A DNA stretch of 64,000 nucleotides from Gammaproteobacteria bacterium (GTDB lineage Bacteria; Pseudomonadota; Gammaproteobacteria; Steroidobacterales; GCA-2729495), in the NCBI GenBank assembly GCA_030066665.1, contig JASJBD010000056.1, positions 1 to 64,000 on the forward strand, written 5' to 3'. Both the position numbers and the translations under genes were made by a program. Shown here piece by piece: positions 49,528 to 59,455 of this stretch. The notes under the pieces were generated by a model. That model saw only the letters and a list, made by a program, of their open reading frames with translations. It had not been told where the DNA came from and did not search any database. Numbering within the stretch: position 1 is the first letter of the stretch; each line of letters opens with the position of its first letter.

Positions 49528-50320
49528 CACCGCAGCTCAATGCATGAATCCGACAGCTGCCCTGGCGCGCTTGCCGGGCCTCGAAACGGCCCATGTCCTG
49601 GAGATGCTGGCTGATACACCGGTCAGTCGGAGTTTCCGCATCCGCGATGGCGAACGCGACCTCGCGCTGAAGATCGACAAGCCCCTGGCGGCGCGGCTTC
49701 GGCTGGATCGCGTGCGCGAATCCGAGGTGCTGGAATTGGCCTGCAAACACGGGATTGGCCCCGCGGCGGTGGCCGCGGACGCGCCGGCCGGTTTGCTCGT
49801 GACCGAGTTCCTGTCCGGCCGCACTCCGGCTGCGGGCGACCTGCAGCGGCCGGAGTTCCTGGAGCGCGTGGCAAAGCTGCTGGGGATACTGCACACGCTG
49901 CCACCGGTTGGCCGGTCTATCGACCCGGCCGCAGCGGCCCGCGCCTACGCAAGCGCGATCGGCACGACCGATGCCCGGCAGTTGGCAGACAGGATCGTTG
50001 GCCTGCTCGATGACAATGAATTGGCGCATGCGACGCCGTGCCTTTGCCATAACGACATTCATCCGGAAAACCTCCGGGTGATGACGGACGGACGCCTGAT
50101 GTTGCTCGATTGGGAATACGCAGGCGTGGGGCACCGCGGTTTCGAATTCGCGGTCATTCTGCGACATAACAAGCTCAGCGGGGCGGCCCGCGACGCGTTG
50201 CTCGACGCTTACGAGCACTTTGGCGGGCACCTGCGCCGTCTCGACATGCCGGCCTGGTATCGCGTCTACGATGGCCTGGCGGTGCTGTGGGAGCTCGCCA
50301 CGCATCGCGTTGCCGGATGA
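49520..50320 (+). CDS. Thiamine kinase-like aminoglycoside-phosphotransferase-fold protein
   Basis: 266 residues. APH/choline-kinase fold: F-R-I-R-D-G-E-R-D-L-A-L-K (Lys of the N-lobe), catalytic loop C-H-N-D-I-H-P-E-N and the metal-binding M-L-L-D-W-E-Y-A-G-V-G. L-D-W-E-Y-A is shared with ThiK. It is predicted to trap imported thiamine as thiamine phosphate. Last gene of the TPP-controlled operon. Confidence 0.88.
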   Translation: MADTAAQCMNPTAALARLPGLETAHVLEMLADTPVSRSFRIRDGERDLALKIDKPLAARLRLDRVRESEVLELACKHGIGPAAVAADAPAGLLVTEFLSGRTPAAGDLQRPEFLERVAKLLGILHTLPPVGRSIDPAAAARAYASAIGTTDARQLADRIVGLLDDNELAHATPCLCHNDIHPENLRVMTDGRLMLLDWEYAGVGHRGFEFAVILRHNKLSGAARDALLDAYEHFGGHLRRLDMPAWYRVYDGLAVLWELATHRVAG

Positions 50321-50588
50321 AACTGGTCCGGAAATCGATGTTTTACAGGCGCTTAGGGTCAGCGGATCCATCATGCACCGCAACATGTCAGATCGTTAAT
50401 CCGGCCTTAATGCGCCGGACAGGCCGGGTTGTCTATTATCGGGCTCCGCCAAGGCATCCAGGGGTCGGGGCCCGGGATTCGCGCTCGGCGGCGTTCTGCG
50501 TCGCCGGTCACAGATTCGCGTGGAGATGCGGGTTACACTTCAAATCTCTACAATAAATAATTGAACTTCATAAGGTTCTGTAATCCAC
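50321..50588 (+). promoter_or_regulatory. Leader region of the exopolysaccharide operon
   Basis: 268 bases without a gene. A CCGGCC...GGCCGG hairpin (about 50402-50433) follows the kinase stop and may end that transcript. An AT-rich stretch (50541-50580) precedes the Wzz gene. TACAAT (50549-50554) is a possible -10, but no fitting -35 or sigma-54 site was found. Confidence 0.4.
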
Positions 50589-52346
50589 ATGCTAGACGAC
50601 AGGGACTATCTTGCTGACGAAGGCAAGGGGCTCGGCGATTTTTTGTCTTCGCTTCGCCGGCGCAAAAAACTGGGTTTGATTACCGCCGCGGTGGTGTTCG
50701 TAGTCGGCGTATTTCTGACGCTGGTCTGGCCGACCAAATATACGTCGACAGCGGTCATTCTGATTGAAGAGCCGGAAGTGCCGGAGCAGCTGGTGCAGAC
50801 CACCGTGACGACCTTCGCGGCCCAGCAAATCCAGCTCATCAACCAGCGCGTCATGACGCGGTCGAACCTCGCTGCCATCATTGAGCAATTCGACTTGTTT
50901 GCCGAACAGCGCGAGTACCTGCCCACGCTGTTGCTGGTCAAGGATGTGCAGGATCAGATTCAGATGGACCTGATCAACGTCGAGTTACAGGACCCGCGGC
51001 GCGGTTTGCCGACACTCGAAACGATCGCCTTCACGGTTGGCTTCGAGCACGAAGATCCGCGCACTGCACAACAGGTCGCGAACCAGCTCGTCAGCCTGTA
51101 CATGGAAGAAAACGTCCGCTCGCGCACGGTGCAAACCGCAGAAACGAGTGAGTTCCTTGGCACCGAAGTCGCGCGTCTTGATCGCGAGGTCAAGCAGCTT
51201 GAAGACGAGCTGGCGGCATTCAAGGAAGCCAACAAGGACAGCCTGCCGGAAATCGTGCAGCTGAACATGCAGATCATGCAGCGCACGGAAGACCAGGTGC
51301 TGGATGTTCGCCGGCAGCTGCAGTCGATCGAAGAGAGCCGCATCCTGTTGCGCGCCCAGCTCGCCCAGGTCGACAAGATGGCACCGACCATTCTGCCGGA
51401 CGGGCAGGCCGTGGTCTCGCCGGAGAACCAGATCAAGGCCCTGGAGACCCGTCTGGCTATGTTCAAGGGGCAGTACAGCGAAGACCATCCGGACGTCGTG
51501 CGCACACGCCGTGAGCTGGAGGCGCTGCGCGCGCAGACCGGTATTACCGGTGAACTCGCCGGCAGCGCGGCGGCGCTGACGTCGGCGCGGGCCGAGCTCG
51601 CCAAGGCCAGTGAGACCTACACCGATGATCATCCTGAGGTACAGCGCCTGCAGCGCCTGGTTACAAGCCTCGAGTCGGAAACGATCGCCGAGCGTGAGAG
51701 AGCCGACGCCCTGGTCAAACCCGATAACCCGGCCTACATCCAGATCGACGCGCAACTGAGTCAGCTCGATGCTGATGAGACGGCGCTGCGGATGCAGGAG
51801 AGGGAGCTGCGCCAGCGACTCGACGAGTTCGAGCAGAGCTTCCGGCGCGCGCCCCGGGTCGAGCAGGAGTTGTTCGCGCTGCAGAGACAGCTGAGCACCG
51901 CCACGCAGCAATATGTGGCGATGCGTGAGCGGGAGTTCGGCGCCGAGATGGGCCAGGCCCTGGAGTCGCAAAGCAAGGGCGAACGCTTCGTGTTGGTGGA
52001 GCCGCCGGACCTGCCGTTGCAGCCGTCCAGCCCGAATCGTCCGGTGCTGCTGTTGATGTTACTGATCCTGGCGCCCGCCATCGGCATCGGCCTGATTCAG
52101 CTGCGCGCCTCCATGGACAATGCATTATGGTCGCCGAAAGACGTCGAGTCGGTGCAGGGTTTCGCGCCGATCGCCGAGATTCCGGTGATCTTGAACGAGG
52201 ACGATGTCGCCCATCGCAAACGATTGATGCTGTTGGGATTCGCCGGTGTCCCCGCTGTGCTCGCGCTGGCGGCAATCCTGGTGCATTTCGCAATTCGACC
52301 GCTCGACGTGCTCTGGTTCACCGTCGCGCGCCAGTTGGGCATGTAA
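50589..52346 (+). CDS. Wzz/GumC-type polysaccharide chain-length determinant
   Basis: 585 residues. Two membrane helices (about 30-50 and 485-505) flank a long periplasmic coiled coil; an extra hydrophobic segment is near 550-568. The Wzz domain (about 15-110) contains Y-T-S-T-A-V-I-L-I-E-E. Two related Y-x-x-D-H-P-x-V segments occur (about 297-310 and 338-350), as in GumC/XrtA-system proteins. Controls polymer length and works with the tyrosine kinase encoded next. Confidence 0.9.
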   Translation: MLDDRDYLADEGKGLGDFLSSLRRRKKLGLITAAVVFVVGVFLTLVWPTKYTSTAVILIEEPEVPEQLVQTTVTTFAAQQIQLINQRVMTRSNLAAIIEQFDLFAEQREYLPTLLLVKDVQDQIQMDLINVELQDPRRGLPTLETIAFTVGFEHEDPRTAQQVANQLVSLYMEENVRSRTVQTAETSEFLGTEVARLDREVKQLEDELAAFKEANKDSLPEIVQLNMQIMQRTEDQVLDVRRQLQSIEESRILLRAQLAQVDKMAPTILPDGQAVVSPENQIKALETRLAMFKGQYSEDHPDVVRTRRELEALRAQTGITGELAGSAAALTSARAELAKASETYTDDHPEVQRLQRLVTSLESETIAERERADALVKPDNPAYIQIDAQLSQLDADETALRMQERELRQRLDEFEQSFRRAPRVEQELFALQRQLSTATQQYVAMREREFGAEMGQALESQSKGERFVLVEPPDLPLQPSSPNRPVLLLMLLILAPAIGIGLIQLRASMDNALWSPKDVESVQGFAPIAEIPVILNEDDVAHRKRLMLLGFAGVPAVLALAAILVHFAIRPLDVLWFTVARQLGM

Positions 52347-52358
52347 GGAGCACACGGT

Positions 52359-53213
52359 ATGGAACATATTCGCAAAGCGCTCGAGCAGGCCGAAAAAGAC
52401 CGCGCCGAAGTTCGCAAACAGGCCGACTCCGGTGTGTTCGAGGCTAAACAGCCAGCAGTTCAGGCCGCGGCGGAAGCGGCCGTGCCGGCCACGGCTGAGA
52501 TTCGCTACAAGAGCACGAAGGTCGTGGAAGTGCCGGATGAGGTGCTGGAACGAAACCGGCTGATCGCGGCACTGCCCAACCATGAATTACGCGATTCCTA
52601 TCGAATGCTCCGCACGCGGGTCCTGCAGCAGATGACGGCCAACGGCTGGAACGCATTGGCGATTACGAGTCCGGCGACGGGTCATGGCAAGAGCCTGACT
52701 GCGGTCAACCTGGCAATCAGCCTCGCGTCGGAGGTGAACCATACCGTCCTGCTGGCCGATCTCGATCTGCGCAGTCCCAGTGTGCACTCGTATTTCGGCT
52801 ACGAGCCACAGGTTGGACTCAGCGATTACCTGGAGGGTGACGTGCCCCTGTCCGAGGTGCTGTTTTCCCCAGGCATCGATCGTCTCGTCGTGCTGCCTGG
52901 CCGCGAGCCCGTCATGAACTCATCGGAAATGCTGAGCTCACCGAAGATGGTGAGCCTGGTATCAGAACTCAAGAGCCGCTACCCGGATCGTCTGGTGATT
53001 TGCGATCTGCCACCGCTGCTCGCGACGGACGATGCGCTGGCGTTTACGCCGTACACCGACGGCATGCTGATGGTGGTCGAGGCCGGTACGACCCAGAGCG
53101 AGGACTTCGAACGGTCACTGGATATATTGAAGGACGTACCGCTGGTGGGCACTGTGCTCAACAGGTCCGAGACCGCCGCCCGTGCGGGGCACTACGGATA
53201 CGGCCGAACATAG
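52359..53213 (+). CDS. Polysaccharide-biosynthesis tyrosine autokinase (CpsD/XrtA-associated)
   Basis: 284 residues; AAGGAG upstream. BY-kinase: Walker A S-P-A-T-G-H-G-K-S-L-T, Walker A' L-L-A-D-L-D-L-R-S-P-S and Walker B L-V-I-C-D-L-P-P. The C-terminus has only two tyrosines (H-Y-G-Y-G-R-T), a short autophosphorylation cluster. The N-terminal 55 residues are a helical linker. Pairs with the Wzz protein as a split Wzc. Confidence 0.9.
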   Translation: MEHIRKALEQAEKDRAEVRKQADSGVFEAKQPAVQAAAEAAVPATAEIRYKSTKVVEVPDEVLERNRLIAALPNHELRDSYRMLRTRVLQQMTANGWNALAITSPATGHGKSLTAVNLAISLASEVNHTVLLADLDLRSPSVHSYFGYEPQVGLSDYLEGDVPLSEVLFSPGIDRLVVLPGREPVMNSSEMLSSPKMVSLVSELKSRYPDRLVICDLPPLLATDDALAFTPYTDGMLMVVEAGTTQSEDFERSLDILKDVPLVGTVLNRSETAARAGHYGYGRT

Positions 53214-53251
53214 GCGGAGCCCGGTCAACGGGTTAGCTGGAGCCGCCAGGG

Positions 53252-54073
53252 ATGTACGAGCACTTTTACGGACTGCAGGAAAAGCCTTTCTCGATCCTGC
53301 CGGATCCGTCCTACCTGTTCATGTCCAAGGCGCACAATCGCGCGCTGGTGCTGCTGCGGTACAGCCTGATGAGCGGCCAGGGATTCACCGTGCTCAGCGG
53401 TGAGATTGGCTCCGGCAAGACCACGCTGATCAACAAGCTCATCGAAGACCTCGACCAGGAAGTTAAGGTCGGCATCCTCGCGTTCACGCAGACCGGCACC
53501 CAGGACATCCTGGAATGGGTAGCAATGACTTTCGGTCTCGATTACAGCGGCAAGACCGAGGCGGAGCTATATGAGACGTTCCTCGAGTTCCTGATCCGGG
53601 AGTATTCGGCCGGCCGCAAAGTCGTGTTGATCATCGACGAAGCGCAAAACATGGGCCTGACAGGGCTCGAGAAACTGCGCATGTTGTCGAACGTCAATGC
53701 CCGCAAGGAATACCTGCTGCACATGATCCTGGTCGGTCAGCCGGAACTGCGCAGCCTGATCAAGTCACCCCAGCTCAAGCAGCTATTGCAACGAATTGCC
53801 GTCGCATTCCACCTCGATGCAATGACGGACAACGAGGCGAAGCAGTACATCAGGCATCGAATCGAAAAGGCTGGCGGTGACCCATCGATAATCAGCGAGC
53901 AGGCGGTACGTTTGCTGGTGGCCGCGAGTGACGGTGTGCCGCGCCTGATCAACTCGCTTTGTGATCTCGCGCTGGTGTACGGCTATTCGGTGGAGCGTAA
54001 CCCGATCGATGTGCGCATCGTCCGGAATGTCCTCGAAGATCGCACCAGCATGGGGCTGGCGGGCGTTGGCTAG
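53252..54073 (+). CDS. XrtA/PEP-CTERM-associated AAA ATPase (ExeA-like)
   Basis: 273 residues. Start M-Y-E-H-F-Y-G-L-Q-E-K-P-F-S-I-L-P-D-P-S is characteristic. Walker A G-E-I-G-S-G-K-T-T at about 47-55 and Walker B V-V-L-I-I-D-E-A-Q-N. It belongs to the TIGR03015-type ATPases found next to exosortase A polysaccharide loci. Role unproven, perhaps assembly or regulation of export. Confidence 0.92.
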   Translation: MYEHFYGLQEKPFSILPDPSYLFMSKAHNRALVLLRYSLMSGQGFTVLSGEIGSGKTTLINKLIEDLDQEVKVGILAFTQTGTQDILEWVAMTFGLDYSGKTEAELYETFLEFLIREYSAGRKVVLIIDEAQNMGLTGLEKLRMLSNVNARKEYLLHMILVGQPELRSLIKSPQLKQLLQRIAVAFHLDAMTDNEAKQYIRHRIEKAGGDPSIISEQAVRLLVAASDGVPRLINSLCDLALVYGYSVERNPIDVRIVRNVLEDRTSMGLAGVG

Positions 54074-54089
54074 CCGCACCGGCGCTAAC

Positions 54090-55547
54090 ATGAACTCTGC
54101 CGCAGGCCAGGTTGCACAGTCCGTACGCTGGACTGGCATCTCGAAAGCGGTGGCGCAAGGCAGTACCTTCGCCACGACGCTCATCCTGGTTCGCCTGCTG
54201 TCCCGGGAAGACTTCGGGCTCTTCGCGCTGGCGCTCTTCTACATTGGTTTGATCGACATGTTCGTCGAGCTGGGGCTGTCGAGTGCGATCATTCAGCGCA
54301 AGAACCTGAACGATTCGCAGCTGTCGAGCTGCTTCTGGGTACTGGCAGCCTGTTCGGGGTTGCTGTTCACAGCGAGTTTCCTCGCTGCTCCGGGAATCAT
54401 GGCGACCATATTTTCGGACGAGCGCCTGATCCCGATCATTCAACTCATCTCGGTGGTGCTGCTGGTCATACCGCTGTCAGCTACGGCGACCGGCATTCTG
54501 TCGCGCAAACTCCGGCTGGATACGATCGCGAAGATCGAGCTGAGCGCGGCGATTATCAGGTGCGTCGCGTCGCTGTTCCTGGCTTTCTCCGGCTTCGGCG
54601 TGATGAGCCTGGTGTATGCCTTCGTGGGCGAGCGCATTCTCGTCGCGCTGCTTCTGACCCTGGCGAGCAATTGGCGGCCGCGCGGTTGCAAGATCGAGGA
54701 CAGCGTCAAGTCGCTGCTGATTTTCGGCGCTCACATAACGGCGGGCCGGCTGCTGTGGTACGTCTACAGCCGTCTCGATACGCTCGTGGTCGGTCGTCTG
54801 CTGGGTGTCGAAGTACTTGGCGTCTATAACGTGGCATTTCAAATCGCCAATGCATTCCAGCAATTTATCTCGTCGGTCTGCTATCGAATCGCATTGCCGG
54901 CATTCTCGAAGCTCCAGGACAGCCCCGAGCTGCGCGGTACCGTCATTAAAGCCAGTCGGTACCTGGCCATCGTCGCTCTGCCAGTCTTCTTTGGCATCGT
55001 GGTGACGGCGCCGGACATCGTGAACCTGTTCCTCGGGCCGAAATGGATAGACGCCGTGGCGGTGATCCAGGTCCTCGCGATTATCGCGTCACTTCAGGCC
55101 CTGTCGGGTTTGCTGGCTCAGTCCGTCAATGCGGTTGGCAAGCCGTCGGTCAACACACGAATTAATCTTGTCAGCGTGCCGGTATTCGCCATCGGGTTCT
55201 ATTTTGGTGCGAGCCTCGGCGGGCTCCCCGGAGTGCTGGCTGCGTGGATCTTCATGTTTCCGCTGCGCTACCTGGTCGTCGCGCTGGCCACGCGGAGCGC
55301 CGTCGGCGTCGATTTGCGGCTATACCTGCGGGCAATTGCCGGGCCGCTGATCGCGGCGGCTGTGATGGCCGCGATCGTGCAGGCATTGCTCCTGTTGCTG
55401 CAGGATTGGACGCCGGCCGGACGCCTGCCAATGCTGGTTGCGCTCGGTGCCACTGCGTACGCGCTGGGCGCATTCGTGATCTTTCGCAGCAGCGCCCGGG
55501 AACTCGTCTCGATGTTGCTCCCCAGATTTAGCAGGGTGGCGCCATGA
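54090..55547 (+). CDS. Oligosaccharide flippase (Wzx/MOP family)
   Basis: 485 residues from ATG 54090 (the open frame upstream overlaps the ATPase gene and reads as shadow). About 12-14 membrane helices; N-terminal T-L-I-L-V-R-L-L-S-R-E-D-F-G-L-F-A-L-A and F-V-E-L-G-L-S-S-A-I-I-Q are typical of lipid-linked sugar flippases. Moves repeat units across the inner membrane. Overlaps the ligase/polymerase gene by 4 bases. Confidence 0.92.
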   Translation: MNSAAGQVAQSVRWTGISKAVAQGSTFATTLILVRLLSREDFGLFALALFYIGLIDMFVELGLSSAIIQRKNLNDSQLSSCFWVLAACSGLLFTASFLAAPGIMATIFSDERLIPIIQLISVVLLVIPLSATATGILSRKLRLDTIAKIELSAAIIRCVASLFLAFSGFGVMSLVYAFVGERILVALLLTLASNWRPRGCKIEDSVKSLLIFGAHITAGRLLWYVYSRLDTLVVGRLLGVEVLGVYNVAFQIANAFQQFISSVCYRIALPAFSKLQDSPELRGTVIKASRYLAIVALPVFFGIVVTAPDIVNLFLGPKWIDAVAVIQVLAIIASLQALSGLLAQSVNAVGKPSVNTRINLVSVPVFAIGFYFGASLGGLPGVLAAWIFMFPLRYLVVALATRSAVGVDLRLYLRAIAGPLIAAAVMAAIVQALLLLLQDWTPAGRLPMLVALGATAYALGAFVIFRSSARELVSMLLPRFSRVAP

Positions 55548-57058
55548 AACGAAATCGGCCTGCTCCCGGTACACCGATTCTGAATTCCCTACTGCTGATT
55601 GGGCTCGTACTAGGCGGTCCGGTCGCATTGTTCATTCTGTTTACGTACTGGGAAGACTCGCTGCAGCGGCAGCTCGTCGGCATCGCAGGGCTGTTGACGC
55701 TCGGTGCATTTCTGCTGCTACGGCGGAAGTACGAAATCCTCATGCTCGCGCTGCTGTTTTCGTCACAGTTCGCCATATCCCTGTTGAGTATCAGGATGGC
55801 CGACCCGGCCGTGTTCCAGATCTGGCTCACGGATGTTTTCCTGCTTCTGTTTTTCATTGGAGCAATTGAGCGCGGTGAGAAATTCCGGGCCGATGGCATC
55901 GGCTGGTTGTTGGTGATACTCATCGCGTGGCTCGCCATTACGTCCATTTTTTCGGCGCATCAAAGCCGCAGCATTGTCTTCCTGACGTGGCAGCTCAAAT
56001 ATCTCGGCGTTTACCTCCTGCTGCGGAATGCCGATATCTCGGAAAAACTGGCGAAGCGATTTGTTCTGGTCGCGTTGGGTGCAATCGCAATTCAGGCGGC
56101 AATTGCGTTTGCGCAATCGATCGTCGGCAACCTCGGTCTCGTGGTGCTGGGAGAACAAGATCCGGATCGCTTGCGTTTTGTGAAGGGTGCCCTGCGAGTT
56201 TCAGGCACACTTGGGGCTACCAACGGATTCGCAGGATATCTTTCGATGCTGCTGGTATTCGCGCTGCCATTCTTGTTCCGCCGGCGGAACCCTGTCTGGT
56301 ACGTGATCCATGGGTTCGGTGTCATTGCGTTGCTGGTGACTTACTCCAGAGCAGGCTGGTTGAGTTTTGTTGTTGGCAGCGCCGTCGTCGCCTTCGGGTT
56401 ACTGCGGGTCGGAATCATTAGACCTAGCCGCATTATTTCTCTCGGTTTGCTCGGAGCTGCAATTGTCGGCATCGGCGTCGCCGTATATTTCGATCGTGTG
56501 CAGGATCGGTTCCAGGATCAGGATGCGATCCAATCAGCCGAGGGCCGGCTTCTGCAATTCTCGATGTTCTGGCCGATTATCGAAGATTACCCGATATTCG
56601 GTATTGGCCCTGGTGTCACCGAGTATTTCGGCGCCTGGAACGATAATGAGAAATACGTGCGTCAGGAGTTGCCCGACGTACGCATGACCAACCAGCCGCA
56701 TAGCAGTCAGCTTCAGTATTGGATCGAGACTGGCACGCCGGGTTTCCTGCTGTTCATCGCGCTCTTTGTGGCCGTATTTCGGTCAGCACTGGCCAGGCCC
56801 AGGAGCCGTCGAGATCGTCCCGAGTTGTCGTTTCTTCGCATTGGTGCAGCTGCAGCAGCAGCTGCGGCAATGACGCATGCATCGTTCGGTACGGAGATCA
56901 ACAGCCATCAGATTTCGCTGATCTTCTGGATGTTCCTCGCAATGGCGCGAAACGATCGATTGGAAGTAGCAGAATTTGCGTCGCGCCGCGCTGCGAGGCG
57001 GGCCCAGCTGGCAGGAACACAAACGTCGGGTAAAGCCGCCAACGCAAGCTCCGTCTGA
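55544..57058 (+). CDS. O-antigen ligase/polymerase family (Wzy-like) membrane protein
   Basis: 504 residues, about 11 membrane helices. Family marker region: large periplasmic loop after T-Y-S-R-A-G-W-L-S-F, then F-G-I-G-P-G-V-T-E-Y-F-G and H-S-S-Q-L-Q-Y-W-I-E-T-G-T-P-G. By position next to flippase and Wzz it is more likely the repeat-unit polymerase than a lipid A-core ligase. One-base stop/start overlap with the following glycosyltransferase. Confidence 0.88.
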   Translation: MKRNRPAPGTPILNSLLLIGLVLGGPVALFILFTYWEDSLQRQLVGIAGLLTLGAFLLLRRKYEILMLALLFSSQFAISLLSIRMADPAVFQIWLTDVFLLLFFIGAIERGEKFRADGIGWLLVILIAWLAITSIFSAHQSRSIVFLTWQLKYLGVYLLLRNADISEKLAKRFVLVALGAIAIQAAIAFAQSIVGNLGLVVLGEQDPDRLRFVKGALRVSGTLGATNGFAGYLSMLLVFALPFLFRRRNPVWYVIHGFGVIALLVTYSRAGWLSFVVGSAVVAFGLLRVGIIRPSRIISLGLLGAAIVGIGVAVYFDRVQDRFQDQDAIQSAEGRLLQFSMFWPIIEDYPIFGIGPGVTEYFGAWNDNEKYVRQELPDVRMTNQPHSSQLQYWIETGTPGFLLFIALFVAVFRSALARPRSRRDRPELSFLRIGAAAAAAAAMTHASFGTEINSHQISLIFWMFLAMARNDRLEVAEFASRRAARRAQLAGTQTSGKAANASSV

Positions 57059-58230
57059 TGCACGGTGGGGCGAAGCGGGGTACACGCGTGCGCAAACCGA
57101 ACGATCGGTTGAGGGTCGCCTTTGTTTTACCATCATTGGTGCGCGCTGGCGCAGAGACGCAAACAGTCAATCTCGTCAACGGCCTGGCGGACAGAGCATT
57201 CGAAAAGCATCTGTTTGTCTTCGAGTCGAATATGGATCAGGCCGACAGGGTCCGGCAGCCCGGCGTGGCTTTACACCATGTGTCGCGTCGCTCGAAGTTC
57301 GACCTGGCGCCGGTTCGCGCGTTAGCGCGTTTGATCGACGAGAAAGAAATCGATGTCCTGCATTGTTCGCTGCAAATCGCCCTGTTCATGGGCTGGTGTG
57401 CCAGGCGCGTGTCGCGGCGAAAGCCGAGGCTGCTGGTCGCGCTCCACACGACCCACAATCGCAGCCGCCGCGAGGATATGTTCGACTTGCTGCTTTTCCA
57501 GTGGTTGATGCGCAGCTGCAATCGCATCATCTGTGTTTGCCAGGCGCAGGAACGTCACTGGCAAAACAAGTACGCATTCCTCCGCGGGCGTACGCAGGTC
57601 ATCTATAACGGGGTTGATACGGAATTTTTCAGCCCGGACACGGTTTCCGATGCCGGCGCCAAGCTGCGGCGTGAGCTCGGCATTGCGCCAGACGCCGTCG
57701 TCGCCTGCTGCATCGCTGCGTTTCGACCGGAAAAAGGCCACGACATCCTGTTGCGCGCCTTTGCCCGAGCGCTGGAGTCAGAGGTCGATGCGTACCTGCT
57801 GCTCGCAGGAGCGGGACCGAGGCTGTCGGAAATCGAGGCGCTGGTGACCGAACTCGGTTTGAATCAGCGGGTCGAATTTCTCGGGATTCGTGCGGATGTG
57901 AGGCCGATTCTCGCAGCGGCTGACGTTTCCGTCATTGCGTCGACCGCGGTCGAGACGTTTTCCATTGCGATGCTCGAGTCTCTGTCAATGGGCGTGCCAG
58001 TAATCGCTACGGATATCGGAGGTGCCGGGGAAATGGTGTTCCCCGATGAAACGGGCTTGCTGGTGCCCTGCGGCGACCCGGAATCATTGGCACGGGCGAT
58101 GACGAAAATGTTCGGGCAGCCCGCGGCGTGCGCCGCGATGGGTCGAAAAGGCAGGCAACTCGTCATGCGGCAGTTCTCGGAAGAGATGATGCTGTCGCGT
58201 ACCACCGATCTGCTGGTAGAACATGGGTAG
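57058..58230 (+). CDS. Glycosyltransferase family 4
   Basis: 390 residues in GT-B fold. N-domain: V-A-F-V-L-P-S-L-V-R-A-G-A-E-T. C-domain: Y-N-G-V-D-T-E-F-F, F-R-P-E-K-G-H-D-I-L and the donor-binding E-T-F-S-I-A-M-L-E-S-L-S-M-G-V-P-V-I-A-T (E-x7-E). Retaining sugar transferase of the polysaccharide repeat unit; donor and linkage unknown. Confidence 0.92.
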   Translation: MHGGAKRGTRVRKPNDRLRVAFVLPSLVRAGAETQTVNLVNGLADRAFEKHLFVFESNMDQADRVRQPGVALHHVSRRSKFDLAPVRALARLIDEKEIDVLHCSLQIALFMGWCARRVSRRKPRLLVALHTTHNRSRREDMFDLLLFQWLMRSCNRIICVCQAQERHWQNKYAFLRGRTQVIYNGVDTEFFSPDTVSDAGAKLRRELGIAPDAVVACCIAAFRPEKGHDILLRAFARALESEVDAYLLLAGAGPRLSEIEALVTELGLNQRVEFLGIRADVRPILAAADVSVIASTAVETFSIAMLESLSMGVPVIATDIGGAGEMVFPDETGLLVPCGDPESLARAMTKMFGQPAACAAMGRKGRQLVMRQFSEEMMLSRTTDLLVEHG

Positions 58231-58255
58231 TTTTGCGACTCATTCATCGCGAAAG

Positions 58256-59455
58256 ATGCATCTCCTTTACGCCTACATGACAATCGCCGCCGAAGGATCA
58301 CAGGTCCATGCCGATTCCTTCGTCCGGGCGTTTCGCGAGATCGGTGGGCGCGTGACCCGCTGTGGGATCGCTTACGATCCTTATACCGGTGGCAAGGAAT
58401 CCTGGTCGCTGGCGAAGCGGCTGGCGGTTCGCATGCAGTGGATCCTGTCAAATTTTGGCTATGCCTTTCGGGTTGTGAGGGCCGCCCGGTCGTCTGCGGC
58501 GGACGTCGTCTTATTCCGCTTCGATCCGCTCAATCGCCTGACTGTCGCGATCGTGCTCGCATCGTGGTTTCGGCCGGTCGTGCTGGAGATCAACGCGGTG
58601 CGTTCCATAGAGAACGCCGAGGGGCGTCCACGTATCAGCGACTGGCTTGACGGCATCGCGCTCCGCCGGGCGAAGCGAATATTCGTCGTCTCGAATGTCC
58701 TTCGCGGCCACATTCGAGAGCACTACGGAATTGAACAGCGCAAGATCGCCGTCGTGGAAAACGGCGTCGATGAGAGACGCTTCCGACCGGATATAGATGG
58801 CTTGCCGATACGCAGGAAACTGGGGCTCACCGACAACTTCACGGTCGGACTGGTCAGTAGCTTCCGTCCCTGGCACGGTGTCGAGTTGCTGCTCGATATT
58901 GCCGAAGTCGTTTGCGCCCGGCTTCCCAGCGTCGTGTTCGTGCTGGTTGGTGACGGGTCAGACAGACCCAGGTATGAAGACTTGGCGCGTGAAAAGCGCC
59001 TCACCGATAACGTGCTCTTTACCGGGCTCGTGCCGCATGATGATGTGCCCAGGTACACAGCTGCGATGGATGTGCTCGTCGCGCCATGGCCGCTTGCAAG
59101 TTACCGCAACGGTTTCTATGGATCTGCGCTCAAGATCTTCGAATACATGGCTATGGGAAAGCCAGTAATCACTGCTGGCTTGGGGCAGATCCTGGAAGTG
59201 ATCGATGATGGTGTATCCGGGCTGATTGTTGCGGCGGAAGATGCGAATGGATTCGCGGACGCCATAATCGGGCTCAAGAACGATTCCGGTCTGCGCGATC
59301 GGCTTGGTGCGGCGGCCAGGGAAAAGGTTACTGAGCGCTACACGTGGAAGCAAAACGCCGAGAAAATCATGCGGCTCTGCCAGGACGCGATCGGTAAATC
59401 TCGCGGAGACATGACTGGTGATTCGACGGCGAATCGAATGAGCATAAAACCGTGA
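58256..59455 (+). CDS. Glycosyltransferase family 4
   Basis: 399 residues from ATG 58256; an in-frame ATG at 58223 would add 11 residues and overlap the previous gene. GT-B fold: R-I-F-V-V-S-N-V-L, V-E-N-G-V-D-E-R-R-F, S-S-F-R-P-W-H-G-V-E-L-L and N-G-F-Y-G-S-A-L-K-I-F-E-Y-M-A-M-G-K-P-V-I in the donor site. Second repeat-unit transferase of the locus. Confidence 0.9.
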   Translation: MHLLYAYMTIAAEGSQVHADSFVRAFREIGGRVTRCGIAYDPYTGGKESWSLAKRLAVRMQWILSNFGYAFRVVRAARSSAADVVLFRFDPLNRLTVAIVLASWFRPVVLEINAVRSIENAEGRPRISDWLDGIALRRAKRIFVVSNVLRGHIREHYGIEQRKIAVVENGVDERRFRPDIDGLPIRRKLGLTDNFTVGLVSSFRPWHGVELLLDIAEVVCARLPSVVFVLVGDGSDRPRYEDLAREKRLTDNVLFTGLVPHDDVPRYTAAMDVLVAPWPLASYRNGFYGSALKIFEYMAMGKPVITAGLGQILEVIDDGVSGLIVAAEDANGFADAIIGLKNDSGLRDRLGAAAREKVTERYTWKQNAEKIMRLCQDAIGKSRGDMTGDSTANRMSIKP

